Positions 24,306 through 61,266 of a stretch of DNA of 64,000 nucleotides are shown piece after piece. The translations under genes and the position numbers were made by a program. Each line of letters opens with the position of its first letter. The stretch's first letter is position 1. Under the pieces are notes generated by a model, which did not search any database, was not told the origin of the DNA, and saw only the letters and a list, made by a program, of their open reading frames with translations. The stretch comes from Gonocerus acuteangulatus (lineage: Eukaryota; Arthropoda; Insecta; Hemiptera; Coreidae), in the NCBI GenBank assembly GCA_946811695.1, contig OX328124.1, positions 32,797,648-32,861,647 of the forward strand. The letters run 5' to 3'.

Positions 24306-25230
24306 AATAAATAAAAATATTGATAAAAATGAAGTTTCACGCCTTCAAAACCGATTCCTTTCAAATTTTGCACAATAACGTATTTTGATGCACTAAACAC
24401 GAATACGATAAAAAAAACGTTCGCGTTTAACTAGGAAAGAAGTTATTAAGCACTAAAGTTCACTGTTATGCGGGTTATGAGAGCTAATGTAAACAACTAA
24501 ATTTGTCAACATGCGCATGCGCGGGTATGGAAAAGTTCGTAATAAGGAAGTTTCATTGAAATTTACCATAAATTATCTAAATTCATCAGCAGTTATTTAT
24601 TCACAATCATTTTTTTAAATAATGAAACACTCTTCAAATTTCTTGTTTCGTTCATGAAAAGTATTATATATCAGAAATCCCTTAATAATTAGCTAATGCC
24701 TTTATAATTATCGTTCTAATTCTAATATAAAAAAGAATAAGTATGAAATTGCACAAATTTATAATTCTTGTCCACAATAGAGAAGAGTTACTCAAATTTT
24801 TATTTGAAAATAAATTTTGAGTAAAGCTAAGAGAGATGTCTTGGAGGATTAGAAGAATGTCTAGGACGACTTTAAGGGCATACATGCTATGCGTTTCCGC
24901 TCGCTACGCTCGCTCAAGAAGATAACAAAACCCCAGTCAATCCAACTCGTTAAAATTAATAGAATTCTATTAATTTTAGCGAGTTGGATTGACTGGGGTT
25001 TTGTTATCTTCTTGAGCGAGCGGAAACGCATAGCACGTATGCCTTAAAGTCGTCACAAATTTAGTTGTTTACATTAGCTCTCATAACCTGCATAACAGTG
25101 AACTTTAGTGCTTAATAACTTCTTTCCTAGTTAAATGCGATTTTTTTTTATCGCATCAAAATACGTTATTTGAAAGAAATCGGTTTTGAAGGCGTGAAAC
25201 TTCATTTTTACCAAAATATTTTATTTAAGA
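24306..25230. repeat. Long palindrome with one interrupted arm
   Basis: The centre is near 24963. The right arm 24966-25230 is continuous. The left arm is in two parts: 24306-24512 pairs with 25055-25230 (shared gaagtttcacgccttcaaaa, then gcactaaagttcactgttat), and about 24870-24962 pairs with 24966-25054 (shared cgtttccgctcgct, aaccccagtcaatccaactc). A segment of about 355 bases (24513-24868) separates the left parts and has no partner on the right. There is no coding region. Confidence 0.85.
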
Positions 25231-25893
25231 TCCTATTTCCGGTCTGGAATGTCTGTGGCCTAACTTGCCACGTCCGCAGTTACAAACCTTTAAAAACCTC
25301 GAAGTGGAAGTGACATTCACCGTTTGGCCAGCAGGCGTGTGATCAATATGGTCTTCACTTTGGATTTTACTGCACGATTTTTGGTTTGTCGCTGAGAAGA
25401 AGGTGACCACCATTACATTGTCTTTGCGTTTCGGGGTCGAACTGGTAATAGCAAGTCTTTTCTCCTGTAACAATGGAAGAAAGTTTGGATCCCTGTCACG
25501 CATGCCGATGAATTCGCCAGAGGTCTCCAAACCTCTTGCTTTTTGTTCATCTGTTAGGATGTGCGACACAAATAGTGAATAAATCTTGCGTTTTCCCAAT
25601 TCTTCCTAAATGATGGTCCCTACTGTGTCTTTGCTAATGCCCAATTCTTCTGCTATTAATCGCAGAGTCAATCGCCGATCTTTTGTTAGCACCATTCGCA
25701 CAAGTTCGGTGTTTTCTGGTGTCCTGCCTGTGGATGGCCAGCCCGAACGTGGTTCGTCCACCACAGATTCCTACTCATACGCACATTTCCTACTCATAGC
25801 AGCTTGCCCGTCTACCTGCACCAACATTTCATGTATTTCTGTCGCCGTTTTACCCAATTTGAAGCAGAACTTGATGTTGCGTCGTTGCTCCAT
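25225..25893 (-). pseudogene. Degenerate mariner-type transposase (SETMAR/GVQW3-like)
   Basis: The minus strand reads MEQRRNIKFCFKLGKTATEI from 25893, the first helix-turn-helix of mariner transposases. It continues through EPRSGWPSTGRTPENTE and DRRLTLRLIAEELGISKDTV (second HTH), then LGKRKIYSLFVSHILTDEQK, SGEFIGMRDRDPNFL and finally PAGQTVN. The frame is broken. There is a TAG where the WFKRF segment should be, and that segment is deleted. There is another TAG just before EELGKRK. The expected TGDETW catalytic block is lost in a frameshifted stretch after NFL. The second catalytic region is missing, so this is an old, dead copy. It sits against the right arm of the palindrome at 24306-25230 and 0.4 kb upstream of PP2C. 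Confidence 0.85.
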
Positions 25894-26318
25894 GACCCTT
25901 ACTACTCGGTTCACTCAATTAGACTGAATGTAATAAGCACTGCGCTAGAAGCACCGGCTAGTACCAACGAGGTCGAGTCCAGACATGTCCGTGCGGGTCA
26001 ACACAAGCACGCCTGCTTCTATCAAACTTTGAATACCCACCTATTATACCATTCACCAAACGTTTTAGACAAGTTTTTTAGAATGTTTTCATGTCCTTAT
26101 ATCTGCACTATCATGGTTTTTTCTTTTTATTTTGGAGACTTTAAAGGTAATACATTATTCTTGCAATGATTGAATGTTTGCTGTAAATGTTTTCCAAGGA
26201 AAGTGAAGGGCTTAAGGAATCCGTACATATAGTGATTTTGTACACTATTGATATCCATTAAAACATTTATTTAAGTATTTTATTTACTTTTTTCTTCAGA
26301 GATTATGTTGCATTAGAC
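25894..26318. other. Upstream region of PP2C
   Basis: A pyrimidine run (ttttttcttcag) ends at 26299 just before the ATG region and would work as a 3' splice site, so a 5'UTR intron is possible. No clear TATA element can be chosen in this AT-rich context. Confidence 0.35.
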
Positions 26319-27194
26319 ATGGGCCAACTACTTTCTGAACCCGATCTAAGAAAAAGAACAGCAAAAATAGTGACACCGAAATACACCATTGGGCTGAGCT
26401 GTATGCAAGGATGGCGCTCAAGAATGGAGGATGCGCACACGGTGATTCCTGCTATTCCTGGAGACTCTGCACCACCTGGATCGTTTTTTGGCGTCTTCGA
26501 CGGGCACGGAGGTCGCTTGGTTGCAGATTTCTCTAGTATGGCATTGCCCAAATTCTTACTGAACTCAAAGGAATACCAAATGGGAAAAGTTAAATCAGCA
26601 CTAGAGTTTGCATTTGTCGATATAGACAGAGAAATGAGTAGAAATAAATCCATTGTTGAGGAAATGTCTGGATCCACTGCCATAGTTGTCGTCATAAAGA
26701 ATAATGTAGTTTATTGCGCTAATGTAGGCGATTCGAGGGCAGTAGCATGGCTCGATGGTGGAGCGTACCCTCTCTCAGATGACCACAAGCCAACAAACCC
26801 GAAGGAATATGCGAGAATAAAAGCAGCCGGTGGATATGTGGAAGCAGAAAGAGTCAATGGTACACTGGCTTTGTCCAGAGCATTAGGCGACTTCCAATTC
26901 AAAATTGACCCGACCAAACCGCCCTGTCGGCAAATAGTAACGGCATGTCCTGACGTAATTTCGAGAACCCTTACTAACAAATGGAAGTTCATTGTCCTTG
27001 CCTGTGACGGTATTTGGGAGGTCATGGAGAGTGAAGTAGTTGGAGCATTCATAAACAACGCTTTGGACAGAGGAATTGATCCCGATGTAATATGTGAAAT
27101 GCTAATGGACAAATGTGTAGCTCCAAGAACTGATGGATGTGGCCCTGGGTGTGACAATATGACTGTGATAATTGTTGTTTTTAACTGGACATAG
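26319..27194 (+). CDS. PP2C/PPM-family serine/threonine protein phosphatase, intronless, 291 aa
   Basis: The protein is a metal-dependent (Mn/Mg) phosphatase that would remove phosphate from Ser/Thr residues of cytosolic or membrane-associated proteins. All the PPM motifs appear in order: GWRSRMEDAH (31-40, with acidic E37 and D38), FFGVFDGHGG (56-65, metal ligands D61/G62), SGSTAIVVV (118-126), GDSRAV (137-142), DDHKP (154-158), NGTLALSRALGDF (180-192), LACDGIW (227-233, D230) and GCDNMTV (277-283, D279). No catalytic residue is missing. The N-terminus MGQLLSEP has Gly2 in an N-myristoylation-like context and resembles the T23F11.1/ppm-2 subgroup of animal PP2Cs. The ATG is the first in frame and precedes the conserved start of the domain. 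The length is typical for a compact PP2C. The absence of introns and the A-tract behind the poly(A) signal suggest a retrocopy, but the frame is intact and codon use is normal, so it is probably functional. Confidence 0.95.
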   Translation: MGQLLSEPDLRKRTAKIVTPKYTIGLSCMQGWRSRMEDAHTVIPAIPGDSAPPGSFFGVFDGHGGRLVADFSSMALPKFLLNSKEYQMGKVKSALEFAFVDIDREMSRNKSIVEEMSGSTAIVVVIKNNVVYCANVGDSRAVAWLDGGAYPLSDDHKPTNPKEYARIKAAGGYVEAERVNGTLALSRALGDFQFKIDPTKPPCRQIVTACPDVISRTLTNKWKFIVLACDGIWEVMESEVVGAFINNALDRGIDPDVICEMLMDKCVAPRTDGCGPGCDNMTVIIVVFNWT

Positions 27195-27208
27195 TAAACA
27201 GAATAGAA

Positions 27209-27246
27209 AATAAAATCTCTAAGAAAAAAAAAAAACAAAAAAAAAA
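27209..27246 (+). promoter_or_regulatory. Poly(A) signal and genomic A-tract behind PP2C
   Basis: AATAAA lies at 27209-27214, 15 bases after the stop codon. An almost pure A-tract interrupted by one G and one C follows at 27221-27246. A genomic A-tract at this distance from AATAAA is what a retroposed mRNA leaves behind. A 10-bp direct repeat (gtattttatt) lies at 26275-26284 and 27252-27261 and could be a target-site duplication, although it is not flush with the A-tract. Confidence 0.6.
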
Positions 27247-30209
27247 TCCTTGTATTTTATTAATTTGTCTAATTTCTCACAACCGACAATTTAGAATTTT
27301 GATGTTGAGTAAGCTGGTCCTCTGGTTCGAACACAAGAATTAGCATCCCAACAATGCGGCAATCGAGTTCCCACATACTCCGGAATTGAGTGTAATTAAT
27401 GAAAATGGGCATCCTAAGCAATAGTAAAAGCTATGCGTTAGCTCAGACCTATGAGTTAGCTGTTATCTCAATCTTATAGGATTATTATATAGCTATTTAA
27501 AAAAAGGTCAGTTTTGCATTTTGAAAAATCAGGGTGCATGGTCGAAGCAGTCTAGCTAGTGAATCTAGAAGACAATCTTGAATGGGAGAAAATGTGGATG
27601 ATCCTTGATTTTCTTGTTATCTGTTTCAATAATACAAGTTTGTAATTTCTTAATTACAGAACACTGTAAATTGACCGGAAATTACTCACTCAGGCTCCTC
27701 AACTTCTGTTCTTTCTTAAGGAAAACTCTATTACATACAAAAAATAATGCAAAAAAGTTGTTTATTTTGCATACCATGTTTTACTGACAAATTTATTTGA
27801 CTAATAAAAGAAATTAATAAAAAAACAAGCAATAAAAAAGCTGAGCCAAATAATCTGTCAATGAAAAAAAAAAAAAAAAACACTTTTGAAATGTTAAGCA
27901 CTACTTTCTAGGTTGTCATATCCAAAAATTACTTGAAAATTGTTTTCAAGAAATTTGAATAAACTTTCAAATGGTTTTCTTGTGACAATTTCCCAACCGT
28001 TTTTGGGATATTTAAGAAAGCTATGTTTCAAGAGAACTTAGGAGAGTGTGAGGGAACGCACTAAAATTGCTGGAATTGCTGGTATTTGCTTGGAAGCAGA
28101 TACATGAATTATGGGACCTGGTAAAACGTACAAACACGCAAGAGGATTGCTTCTAAAAATCAAAATAAACTGTACTAGAAATTAATCTTGCCCAGAAATT
28201 CTTCTCCTTAAATATCAATTTTTGAAATGGCCCCAAGTGGTATGGAAGATGGAAAGATAGTAGCATCTTTGAATATTTTTGTAAATGTGTATACATTTTA
28301 TTGAATTCATCCATTCTAAACTTCCATGGTGAAGCAGGGATTTTTCTAGCAAGCTCATTGCTTAAGAACGTAATCTGACAAACGCAAAATTTGAATCCAC
28401 ATGCATCTACTGTGTGGGAATCCTACATGCTAGCTATCCTTCCATGAGGAGACACTCTCTAACTTTAGTTATGTAGATTTAAGGTTTGTATAATTCTTAT
28501 TGTTGAATTTTAAATGAAACTTATAAAATAAAAGGTAGAGGTAGTTCAAAGACATTTCATAAAATTTACATTTTTTTTTTTTTTTTAAAAAAAGGTTTAT
28601 TCAAATTGAGTAGTTATAACAAAATAATTTATTAAAATAGTTTTATCCATACAGATTTACATTGAAAATATCATTATTGAATTATTTTTCAGTCCATTTG
28701 ATTGAGTTACATTATTACAATTCACATCACAGCACACATATACTGAACGTACACAAGATTTTTAAAATATTCCTCTCAAAAGACTCGGTAAAACAGGTAA
28801 CAAATAAGTACAAACCAAAGACAATAACACCAAATGTAGGTTATAGAAAACTTATATTTTAATATTCATGTACATTAATTCATATATGATTCATCACAAT
28901 ATACATTTAGCTCTTTATAACAAGAGTTAGAGAGACAAAAAATCCTAGTTCACCCAGTTCTTCTCGTATTTTGGCATTACCAATAGTCAGTTTTCCGTAG
29001 AAATTGACAAAAATGTTCTTCTTGCCGTCAACTCACCGTGAATAGGGTGAATACACCTAAGAAATAGAAGTGCCACCAATTTTTCGCTTAACCTATTTGC
29101 TGTTACTAATATCTTGTGCGTTAAGCCTGTGCACAGTGGTGCCCCACCCGGTTTTGGGGGGGGGGCTGTATGTATTTGAATCATTCTGATTTTGGTGTCA
29201 TTTCTTGCGTATTTTTTTGTGCTGAGTTGAATGGGACCAATATAAATTCGTTAGAATAATTATTTTGGAGAATAAACGGGTTTTATGTAACGGAAACCCT
29301 CAAAAACAGCAAGTATTCAATTTAAAAGCAAGTATTCTGTTTATATTTTACTCAATGGGTGAAGAGATTTATAATTCCAAATGTAGTTTTGAGTGGTGTT
29401 GAAAAAATTAACACACAATGTGACACTGTTAACTGTTCTCGACGTAATTGTCTTTATTAAAATTTGTACATTTAACGAATAAATTTAACAGTTTCCCTCG
29501 CATTAGTCAATGGATCTTATTGTAAATGTTCAGTTAGTTGTTAGCATAAAATGTTCAACAACTCTCTGCAGAAAATAATAGTGATAAAGTTGTTTTTCGT
29601 AAAATAGTCGCATCGCTAATTGACACCATCATTTGTGGTGAAGGAACAGTGTGCCTGGCTTGCGTGCCTCCACAAACACAGATCTGTTATTCTGAACAAC
29701 TGCTGCTTTCACATATTTTCATGCATCAGAACCCAAAATTTAGCGATATCTAAATCAGCTAGTTGAATCTTAGATTTGCCTGTAGATAGTGTAGGAACCA
29801 CCTTTTCAAACTATGCCAGTTTTATGACCGTTAGCCCTCAGACCTTTTTATACCTATACAAATTCAAAAGTCAGCACTGGTTGGTGATTATTGCAACAGC
29901 CCTGTAGTGTGCGGTCAAGGTCAAGCCTTGGGCTGCTCAGCAGCAAATGGGTTAAATTCTTATTTAAATGGATTTTCCCTCATTTATCTTTGGTAGTCTT
30001 CAAAAATACATTTTATCTTTTCATTTACTGCGTTCATTATGCATAAATTCTTTGTTGTCCCCTCAAAATTATAAAACAAATAGATAGCATCACATATAAT
30101 ACAATATTTATTCACATTCTAATATCTACATTCTTGTTGCACCTATGTACATGGTTTTAAACTTGTTAAATATAAAAACAATACAACTAAGAGAAAATCA
30201 CAGTTAAAA
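27247..30209. other. Intergenic region between PP2C and nrf-6
   Basis: No gene supported. A tRNA-like stretch on the minus strand near 28340-28450 (catgtggattcaaattttgc) may be a SINE head. There are T-runs near 28570 and G-runs at 29157. The two genes converge on this 3-kb spacer. Confidence 0.45.
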
Positions 30210-30215
30210 TTTATT
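30210..30215 (-). promoter_or_regulatory. Poly(A) signal of the nrf-6-like gene
   Basis: AATAAA on the minus strand lies about 90 bases past the stop codon, the first such hexamer downstream. It would give a short 3'UTR. Confidence 0.5.
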
Positions 30216-30304
30216 TACAGCTCCTTCTTCTTGGGCTAGTTATGATTTTACTCAAACATGGAACACAATGCCAGTCTAAGCAATAAATAGATGATGCATA
30301 ACAA

Positions 30305-56205
<25,901 letters not shown>

Positions 56206-56513
56206 CTGAAAAAGGAATTTTATATTTTAGATATTCTATTTGTTTTTGATTTCTGTTCTGTAATATTTATTTTTATCGCAAATTCAGTAATGCTTTATTA
56301 AGAATTTATTATTACTAAATTAAGATTAGATTATTTATTCATTGTTGGATTATTTATTCATTATTTCCAATATTAAAATTGAATATGAGTTATTTGTAAA
56401 TGAAATCTGAATTGCTTACTAAACCGAAGTTGATTTATTAAACCCACACTTGCCCTAAAAGCAAACGTCACCTTAAAATAATAATAACAATAATAATAAA
56501 ACTAATAGAAAAT

Positions 56514-56678
56514 GGAGTCTCCCGTGGTCTAGTGGATAGCGCGCTAGATTCATAAGCGGGAGATGGTGGGTTCGATCCCCACAGGCGGCAGGAGTTTTCT
56601 CATCTCAGGGCTCGCTGAGAAAGTTCCTGGTTGCACCCTGGAGGCCCGGCACTAATGGCCAAGATTTGTCGATGCGCC

Positions 56679-56742
<64 letters not shown>
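56514..56742 (+). mobile_element. Young tRNA-derived SINE (family C) with perfect TSD and about 60-A tail
   Basis: The tRNA-like head has an A box (cgtggtctagtggatagcgc) and a B box (gtgggttcgatccccacagg). The tail part follows (ggcccggcactaatggccaa, then gatgcgccgt) and then the A tract. The sequence actaatagaaaat flanks both ends perfectly (56501-56513 and 56743-56755). It lies about 310 bases upstream of nrf-6 exon a on the opposite strand. The acceptor-stem ends do not pair well, so it is not a working tRNA gene. Confidence 0.88.
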
Positions 56743-56745
<3 letters not shown>

Positions 56746-57178
56746 AATAGAAAATTTATTTATTTTTTGTATTTTTGTTAATTTTTTATTGGTACTTAGA
56801 CATATTTTTCACTCGACTGTTTTTAAAGAGTTTTTTGCCTAAGTTGCGGAACTCTATAATTATAGAATTAGTTAATTAATTAAATAAATAGAAAATCATT
56901 ACATTTCTTGACAATTTTAATCCAACACTTATTTGACAATTTTTATAGAGTTTAAGAAAATGCCTGTTTGATGTTTATACCACAGCGGAGTCTCTTCCGC
57001 TTTCAGTTGGTTTCTTACAATTGTTTGTGCGATTTGACAATAAAGCGTCTCAACTTTCATTTATTTTGGATATATCAGTGGAGCAGGAGCGTACATTTGT
57101 TTATCAGCGTAATTCTTCTGCAACAATAGCAAGATGATTTAGAAAAAATAATATTAACAATAGGAAGAACAGGAACTA

Positions 57179-57770
57179 CAGTCTGTTCAGATAGACGGGA
57201 TGGTTCTATTCCGCTTGTGCAAAATTCTGACGGCAGTATTCCTGACGGTTCCACCATTTGCAAACTCCCATTTCAAGGAACAACACGATACGTGAAACAT
57301 GATAAAAACTGATTATGTCTCGTTTAAGTCTAGGGAAGGCTTTGAGGGGTCAGAAAAATGATATAGTGACTAATATTTATCAATGCTAAGCCAAAGCTAA
57401 GACTAAAACGTTCTAAATATACTAGTGATAAGGTTATAACAGAGAGAATTTTTACTGCCAATTTATTGCAAGGGGAATATAGGCCACTCTCTTTTCCCTC
57501 CAACTAAACCATCTATTTGAACAGGCTATAGCTTAAATTGTTTTTAGCTTTAGCTTTGGCTAAGTATTGATAAATATTAAACACTATTTCCTTTGCCTGA
57601 CCTCTCAAACTCTTCCCTGGTCCTAAACGAGACATGATCAGTTTTTATTGAGTTTAAAGTAGCTTGCTGTTCATAATAATGGAAATGCAAATGGCGGAAC
57701 TGTCGGGAATATTTAACTTAGAAGTTTGCGCATGCGGGGTTAGAACTATTCCATCTAACTGAACGGGCTA
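57179..57770. mobile_element. 592-bp TA-flanked foldback element with two facing transposase 5' ends
   Basis: The arms 57179-57405 and about 57527-57770 are diverged inverted copies. TA flanks both ends. Each arm has an ATG start at equivalent places (57315 on +, 57635 on -) and reads MSRLSLGKALRGQ (+) or MSRLGPGKSLRGQAKEIVFN (-). This resembles the N-terminus of Tc1-like transposase genes. The + frame stops after about 25 codons. No catalytic domain is left, so it needs an enzyme from elsewhere to move. Confidence 0.8.
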
Positions 57771-58204
57771 TAAGAATAAGAACGACACGGAAGCATGCTA
57801 AGATGACTCGCTATGTCGGACTTTCTTAATGGTGTATAATTCAGGAAAAAACTAAGCACTGGGTCCTAAGTTTATGATTAGATATGGACTAACAGGAGGA
57901 ATATTTTTACCATTGATAGAGACGCGCTATAACAATAATATTTGAAGGATTTTCGAATTAAGTGTCTTATATTTTTTTGTTGTTGCTCTTTTTGATATAA
58001 TTAGTTTTAAATGGGCATTTCTAAAAAATTGCAAACATTGTAATACGCTATTAGGCTGCAACAATTTAAAATGAATTTGAATGTTTTCACCTTGGACATT
58101 GTATGAATGATAATACCTTATGCGTAATAGGTATTCAGTGAAATTATTATTATAATTGAATCAATGAACGATGAAAGGTTGGAGTCTGAAATCGAGTAAC
58201 ACTT

Positions 58205-58341
58205 TCAGCGCGGTTCCTCCCTCCCTTCATAGGGAGGAACCCCGCTTATAAGGTTGATCTCATGAAACAATCCGGAAGTGCCGACTAGAAAATTTTGCGT
58301 TTAAGAACCCCTAGAGACCGAAAATGACGGTGGTTCAAATT

Positions 58342-58388
<47 letters not shown>

Positions 58389-58985
58389 CTGTTCGCGGTT
58401 TTCCGGCTCCCCTAATGGTCCGATTTTGATGAAATATGGTACAAAAATCTTTCGTCTAATTTGAAAGGTCAAGTTCGTTAACCAGCAGAATCCGCCCACC
58501 GGAACATGGTTTTTGGAGCGAATTTTGCGCGAAAAAAATCGTTCCGCTTACTTCATATGCATTCAAGTACTCGTTTTATAGGCTTAGGAAAACGAATGAC
58601 ACCATTTTTAAGGCGATAGCTTTAACCGTTTTCGAGAAAATTGGAAAAATAGTTCCTGAATAACGTTTTTGGTTTTGGTACTTAAAGTCATGGGATTCAG
58701 TTGAAACATTTTTTGCATGTTTGAATTTCATCAAAACTAACATTTTGAACTTTTGGTTACGTTTGGAGTTAAGGAAGGGTTAGAATAAAATATTTTATGA
58801 ACAGACATGAAAAGTTTTGGGAACTTCGTATACTTTCATTATTATCTCGAACACGGTTGGGAAATTTTCATAAGTGGATAGAAACTATTTGAAATCTTTC
58901 TAAATTCTCTACAAAAAAGATTCTGAAACAATTTTTGATTAGGTGATGTCAATCGAAGAAATAAGTGCTTAAAACTTCAAATACG
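58205..58985 (+). repeat. Large-family unit (copy 3) with TA tract
   Basis: gcgcggttcctccctccctt (hairpin), caatccggaagtgccgacta, (TA)n at 58343-58384, gtccgattttgatgaaatat, then the body with tagctttaaccgttttcgag and agttaaggaagggttagaat. Same order as at 48165-49190. Confidence 0.85.
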
Positions 58986-59149
58986 TCTGTTTAGTTCTTA
59001 TGAACGGGTTTTTGTCGTTCTTTTTGTAATTTTTATCTCTTCCCCTTAGTTTTTTATTGATTTTTATTTTTGTAATTTCTTATGTTAGGAAAATGTATTT
59101 GTGTGTAAAAAAGGATAGGTAAAATGAGACCAATTTTCTGTTGCTAGAA

Positions 59150-60284
59150 ATAATGAAAAGTTTTGGGAACTTCGTATACTTTCATTAATATCTCGAAAAC
59201 GGTTGAAAATCTTGGGAAGCGAAAGGTTACCATTCGAAAGCTTACTAAATGGTCTACAAAAAAGGTTCTGAAGAAAGTTTTGAATAAGCGATGTCAATCG
59301 GAGAAATAAGTGCTTAAACTTTGAAGTAATTGATTTCGTTTATTCGAACGGTTCTTTTTGTCTGTTTTTATTCCTTGTTATTTTTTAATTGCTTAAAGTT
59401 GGATAATGTATTTGACAATAAAACAGATTAAGTAAAATAAGAACAACAATTCATTGTTAGAAATATAGCTTGCCAAGAGAAAGAGATTCGATGACGTTTT
59501 TTGAATATTTTCAATTGCCTTTATGCTGTTGGTTTTTTATTTTATTTGTAGAATTATTACTATAGTAGAAGAACACAAGAAAATGTGAAAATTTTTTATA
59601 TTTTTCAATGCATTCAACGTATGAAATAGGTATCTCTAGAAGATGATTCTGGTTATTTCTTGTTATTATTTTATTGCTTCTAGTAGGAGGATGTATTTCT
59701 CAATAAAACAGGGGAAGAAATACAAATTCTCTGAATATGTAACAAAACTGAAAACGTAAATATTCTCCGTGAAGAGTCGTTCGAGTAGTTCAGGTAGGCT
59801 TTTATTGCACTTCATAAATCAAGATGCATCCTAGGAGAGCTGACAGTTACTTTACCTGTAGGAAGTCATGCAGCCAAATGCTATACTAGAAATATAATTA
59901 TATTTTGAGGTTGTATGAGGCCGTAGTTCATTAAAAAATAACACTACGTTCTAATTTTCTTGTACAATTTTATTTTGTTTAATTGCATTTAACAGTAAAA
60001 TGAGTAGGTAAGTTTTTTGTATTGCATTTGACACTAGACATTAGAAACATATTCCTAGTAGAGTCTTCGTAGAGCGAAACTTGGAACGGCGGAAAGTGTA
60101 ATTTCCGCTTAGGATAGTTTCTTGTGCCTTGTCGACAATCTTGCTTTTCTTTGGAATATGTGTTTACATTCAGAATGATCTAAACAAAGTAATAACCGTT
60201 TCTTTTCTACGTATACAAAATGACACTAGGTATATGAATGGAACCGCGCTAAGATGATGCAGTTCCTGCGAGTCGGACTTTTTT
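59150..60284 (+). repeat. Large-family partial unit ending in a TIR
   Basis: A second partial body (gggaacttcgtatactttca, then aaataagtgcttaaactttg) leads to a terminus (cgcgctaagatgatgcagtt, cctgcgagtcggact) that is the complement of the left end at 46472. This outer segment has no coding region. Confidence 0.7.
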
Positions 60285-60367
60285 AATGTTAGAAATCTGT
60301 TAAGTGAAATAAGTACCAGACATCTAAAATAACAATTGCAAATTAAAACATTTCACACACAGATATC

Positions 60368-60578
60368 GGCCAACGTCAATATCAATTTGTACACACAGAT
60401 TACAGTTGATCACCGTGGACTTCGGCCTGAAGTTAAGAAACGACGGGCGAGGCTAGAGCTGAATACCTGAATGGGTGACCGTCTGGGGAAACTAGGTAAT
60501 GCTGGAATTATGAAAGGGTGGCAACTTGTAGATAGCCCAACGCTCATAGCCCGGAAGTTGATACAGCATAAAAAAAAT
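60368..60578 (+). mobile_element. 5S-rRNA-derived SINE with full head
   Basis: It begins ggccaacgtcaatatcaatt, the 5' end of 5S rRNA, and continues gttgatcaccg and cctgaagttaagaaacgacg with a 12-base insertion between them. Then aatgggtgaccgtctgggga and the shared body gggtggcaacttgtagatag follow, with a short A tail. It is more diverged than the copy at 32777. Confidence 0.85.
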
Positions 60579-60702
60579 CAAAACAGAATGGGGTTTCATT
60601 TTGGAAGTAGATAATCCTTTTTTTTATTCAACTTTAATGTAACTTAATTCTATCATTAAATGCCAATTTCATCAAGAATGATTTTCATTTATTTCTGATT
60701 AG

Positions 60703-60729
60703 TAAAAAAAAAAAAAAAAAAAAAAAAAA
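60703..60729. repeat. Poly(A) run
   Basis: A homopolymer of about 27 A. Confidence 0.85.
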
Positions 60730-60739
60730 TCAGACCCGT

Positions 60740-61005
60740 AATAGGCCACGAGTACCCAGAGGAGCAGATACTATAGAGGAATCTGATTCATAACCATATG
60801 CTCCGACTGCCTGATTTTCCCCTTTGCAGGTACCATTAATTAATTAATTAAAGGCTGGGTTGGCCTAGGGACGGTCAGGGTGATCGAATTCAACCCACAA
60901 ACCAAGACAATAGAAAATAAAAATCTTTAGTACTTGCTCGGGATTTGAACTCAGGTCTACCAGCATATTAGTCCAGTGCACTACCACTGAACTTACCTCA
61001 CCCCC
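60740..61005 (-). repeat. tRNA-derived SINE, third type
   Basis: The minus strand reads AGTTCAGTGGTAGTGCACTG (A-box region) and GAGTTCAAATCCCGAGC (B box) at 60940-61000, with a long downstream part toward 60740. Neither tail nor target duplication is resolved. Confidence 0.5.
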
Positions 61006-61104
61006 CCCCCCCTTAATTTCTCCTGAATAAAAAAAAAACAACTTTATATTTGTTTTGTTTATTAGTCGTTTCCCCTCTTAAATGTCCAATTAAATTATGA
61101 AATT

Positions 61105-61266
61105 GAGAGATAATCTCATTTGTGAGTATATCGTTGGAGAGATAATCTCATTTGTGAGTATATCGTTGGAGAGATAATCTCATTTGTGAGTATATCGTTG
61201 GAGAGATAATCTCATTTGTGAGTATATCGTTGGAGAGATAATCTCATTTGTGAGTATATCGTTGGA
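61105..61266 (+). repeat. 32-bp tandem repeat, 5 copies
   Basis: The unit is gagagataatctcatttgtg plus agtatatcgttg, nearly identical in all copies. Each contains the near-palindrome gagataatctc. Probably a young expansion. Confidence 0.9.

Noticed and set aside
26303..27238. Two minus-strand frames across PP2C
   Set aside because: They are shadows of the PP2C coding region, which alone shows conserved motifs.
56514..56590. A functional tRNA gene
   Set aside because: A and B boxes are present, but the acceptor strands do not pair, and a SINE body, long A tail and target duplication follow. It is a tRNA-derived SINE.
57075..57263. 62-codon minus frame as a gene
   Set aside because: It crosses the end of the foldback element at 57179 and has no domain.
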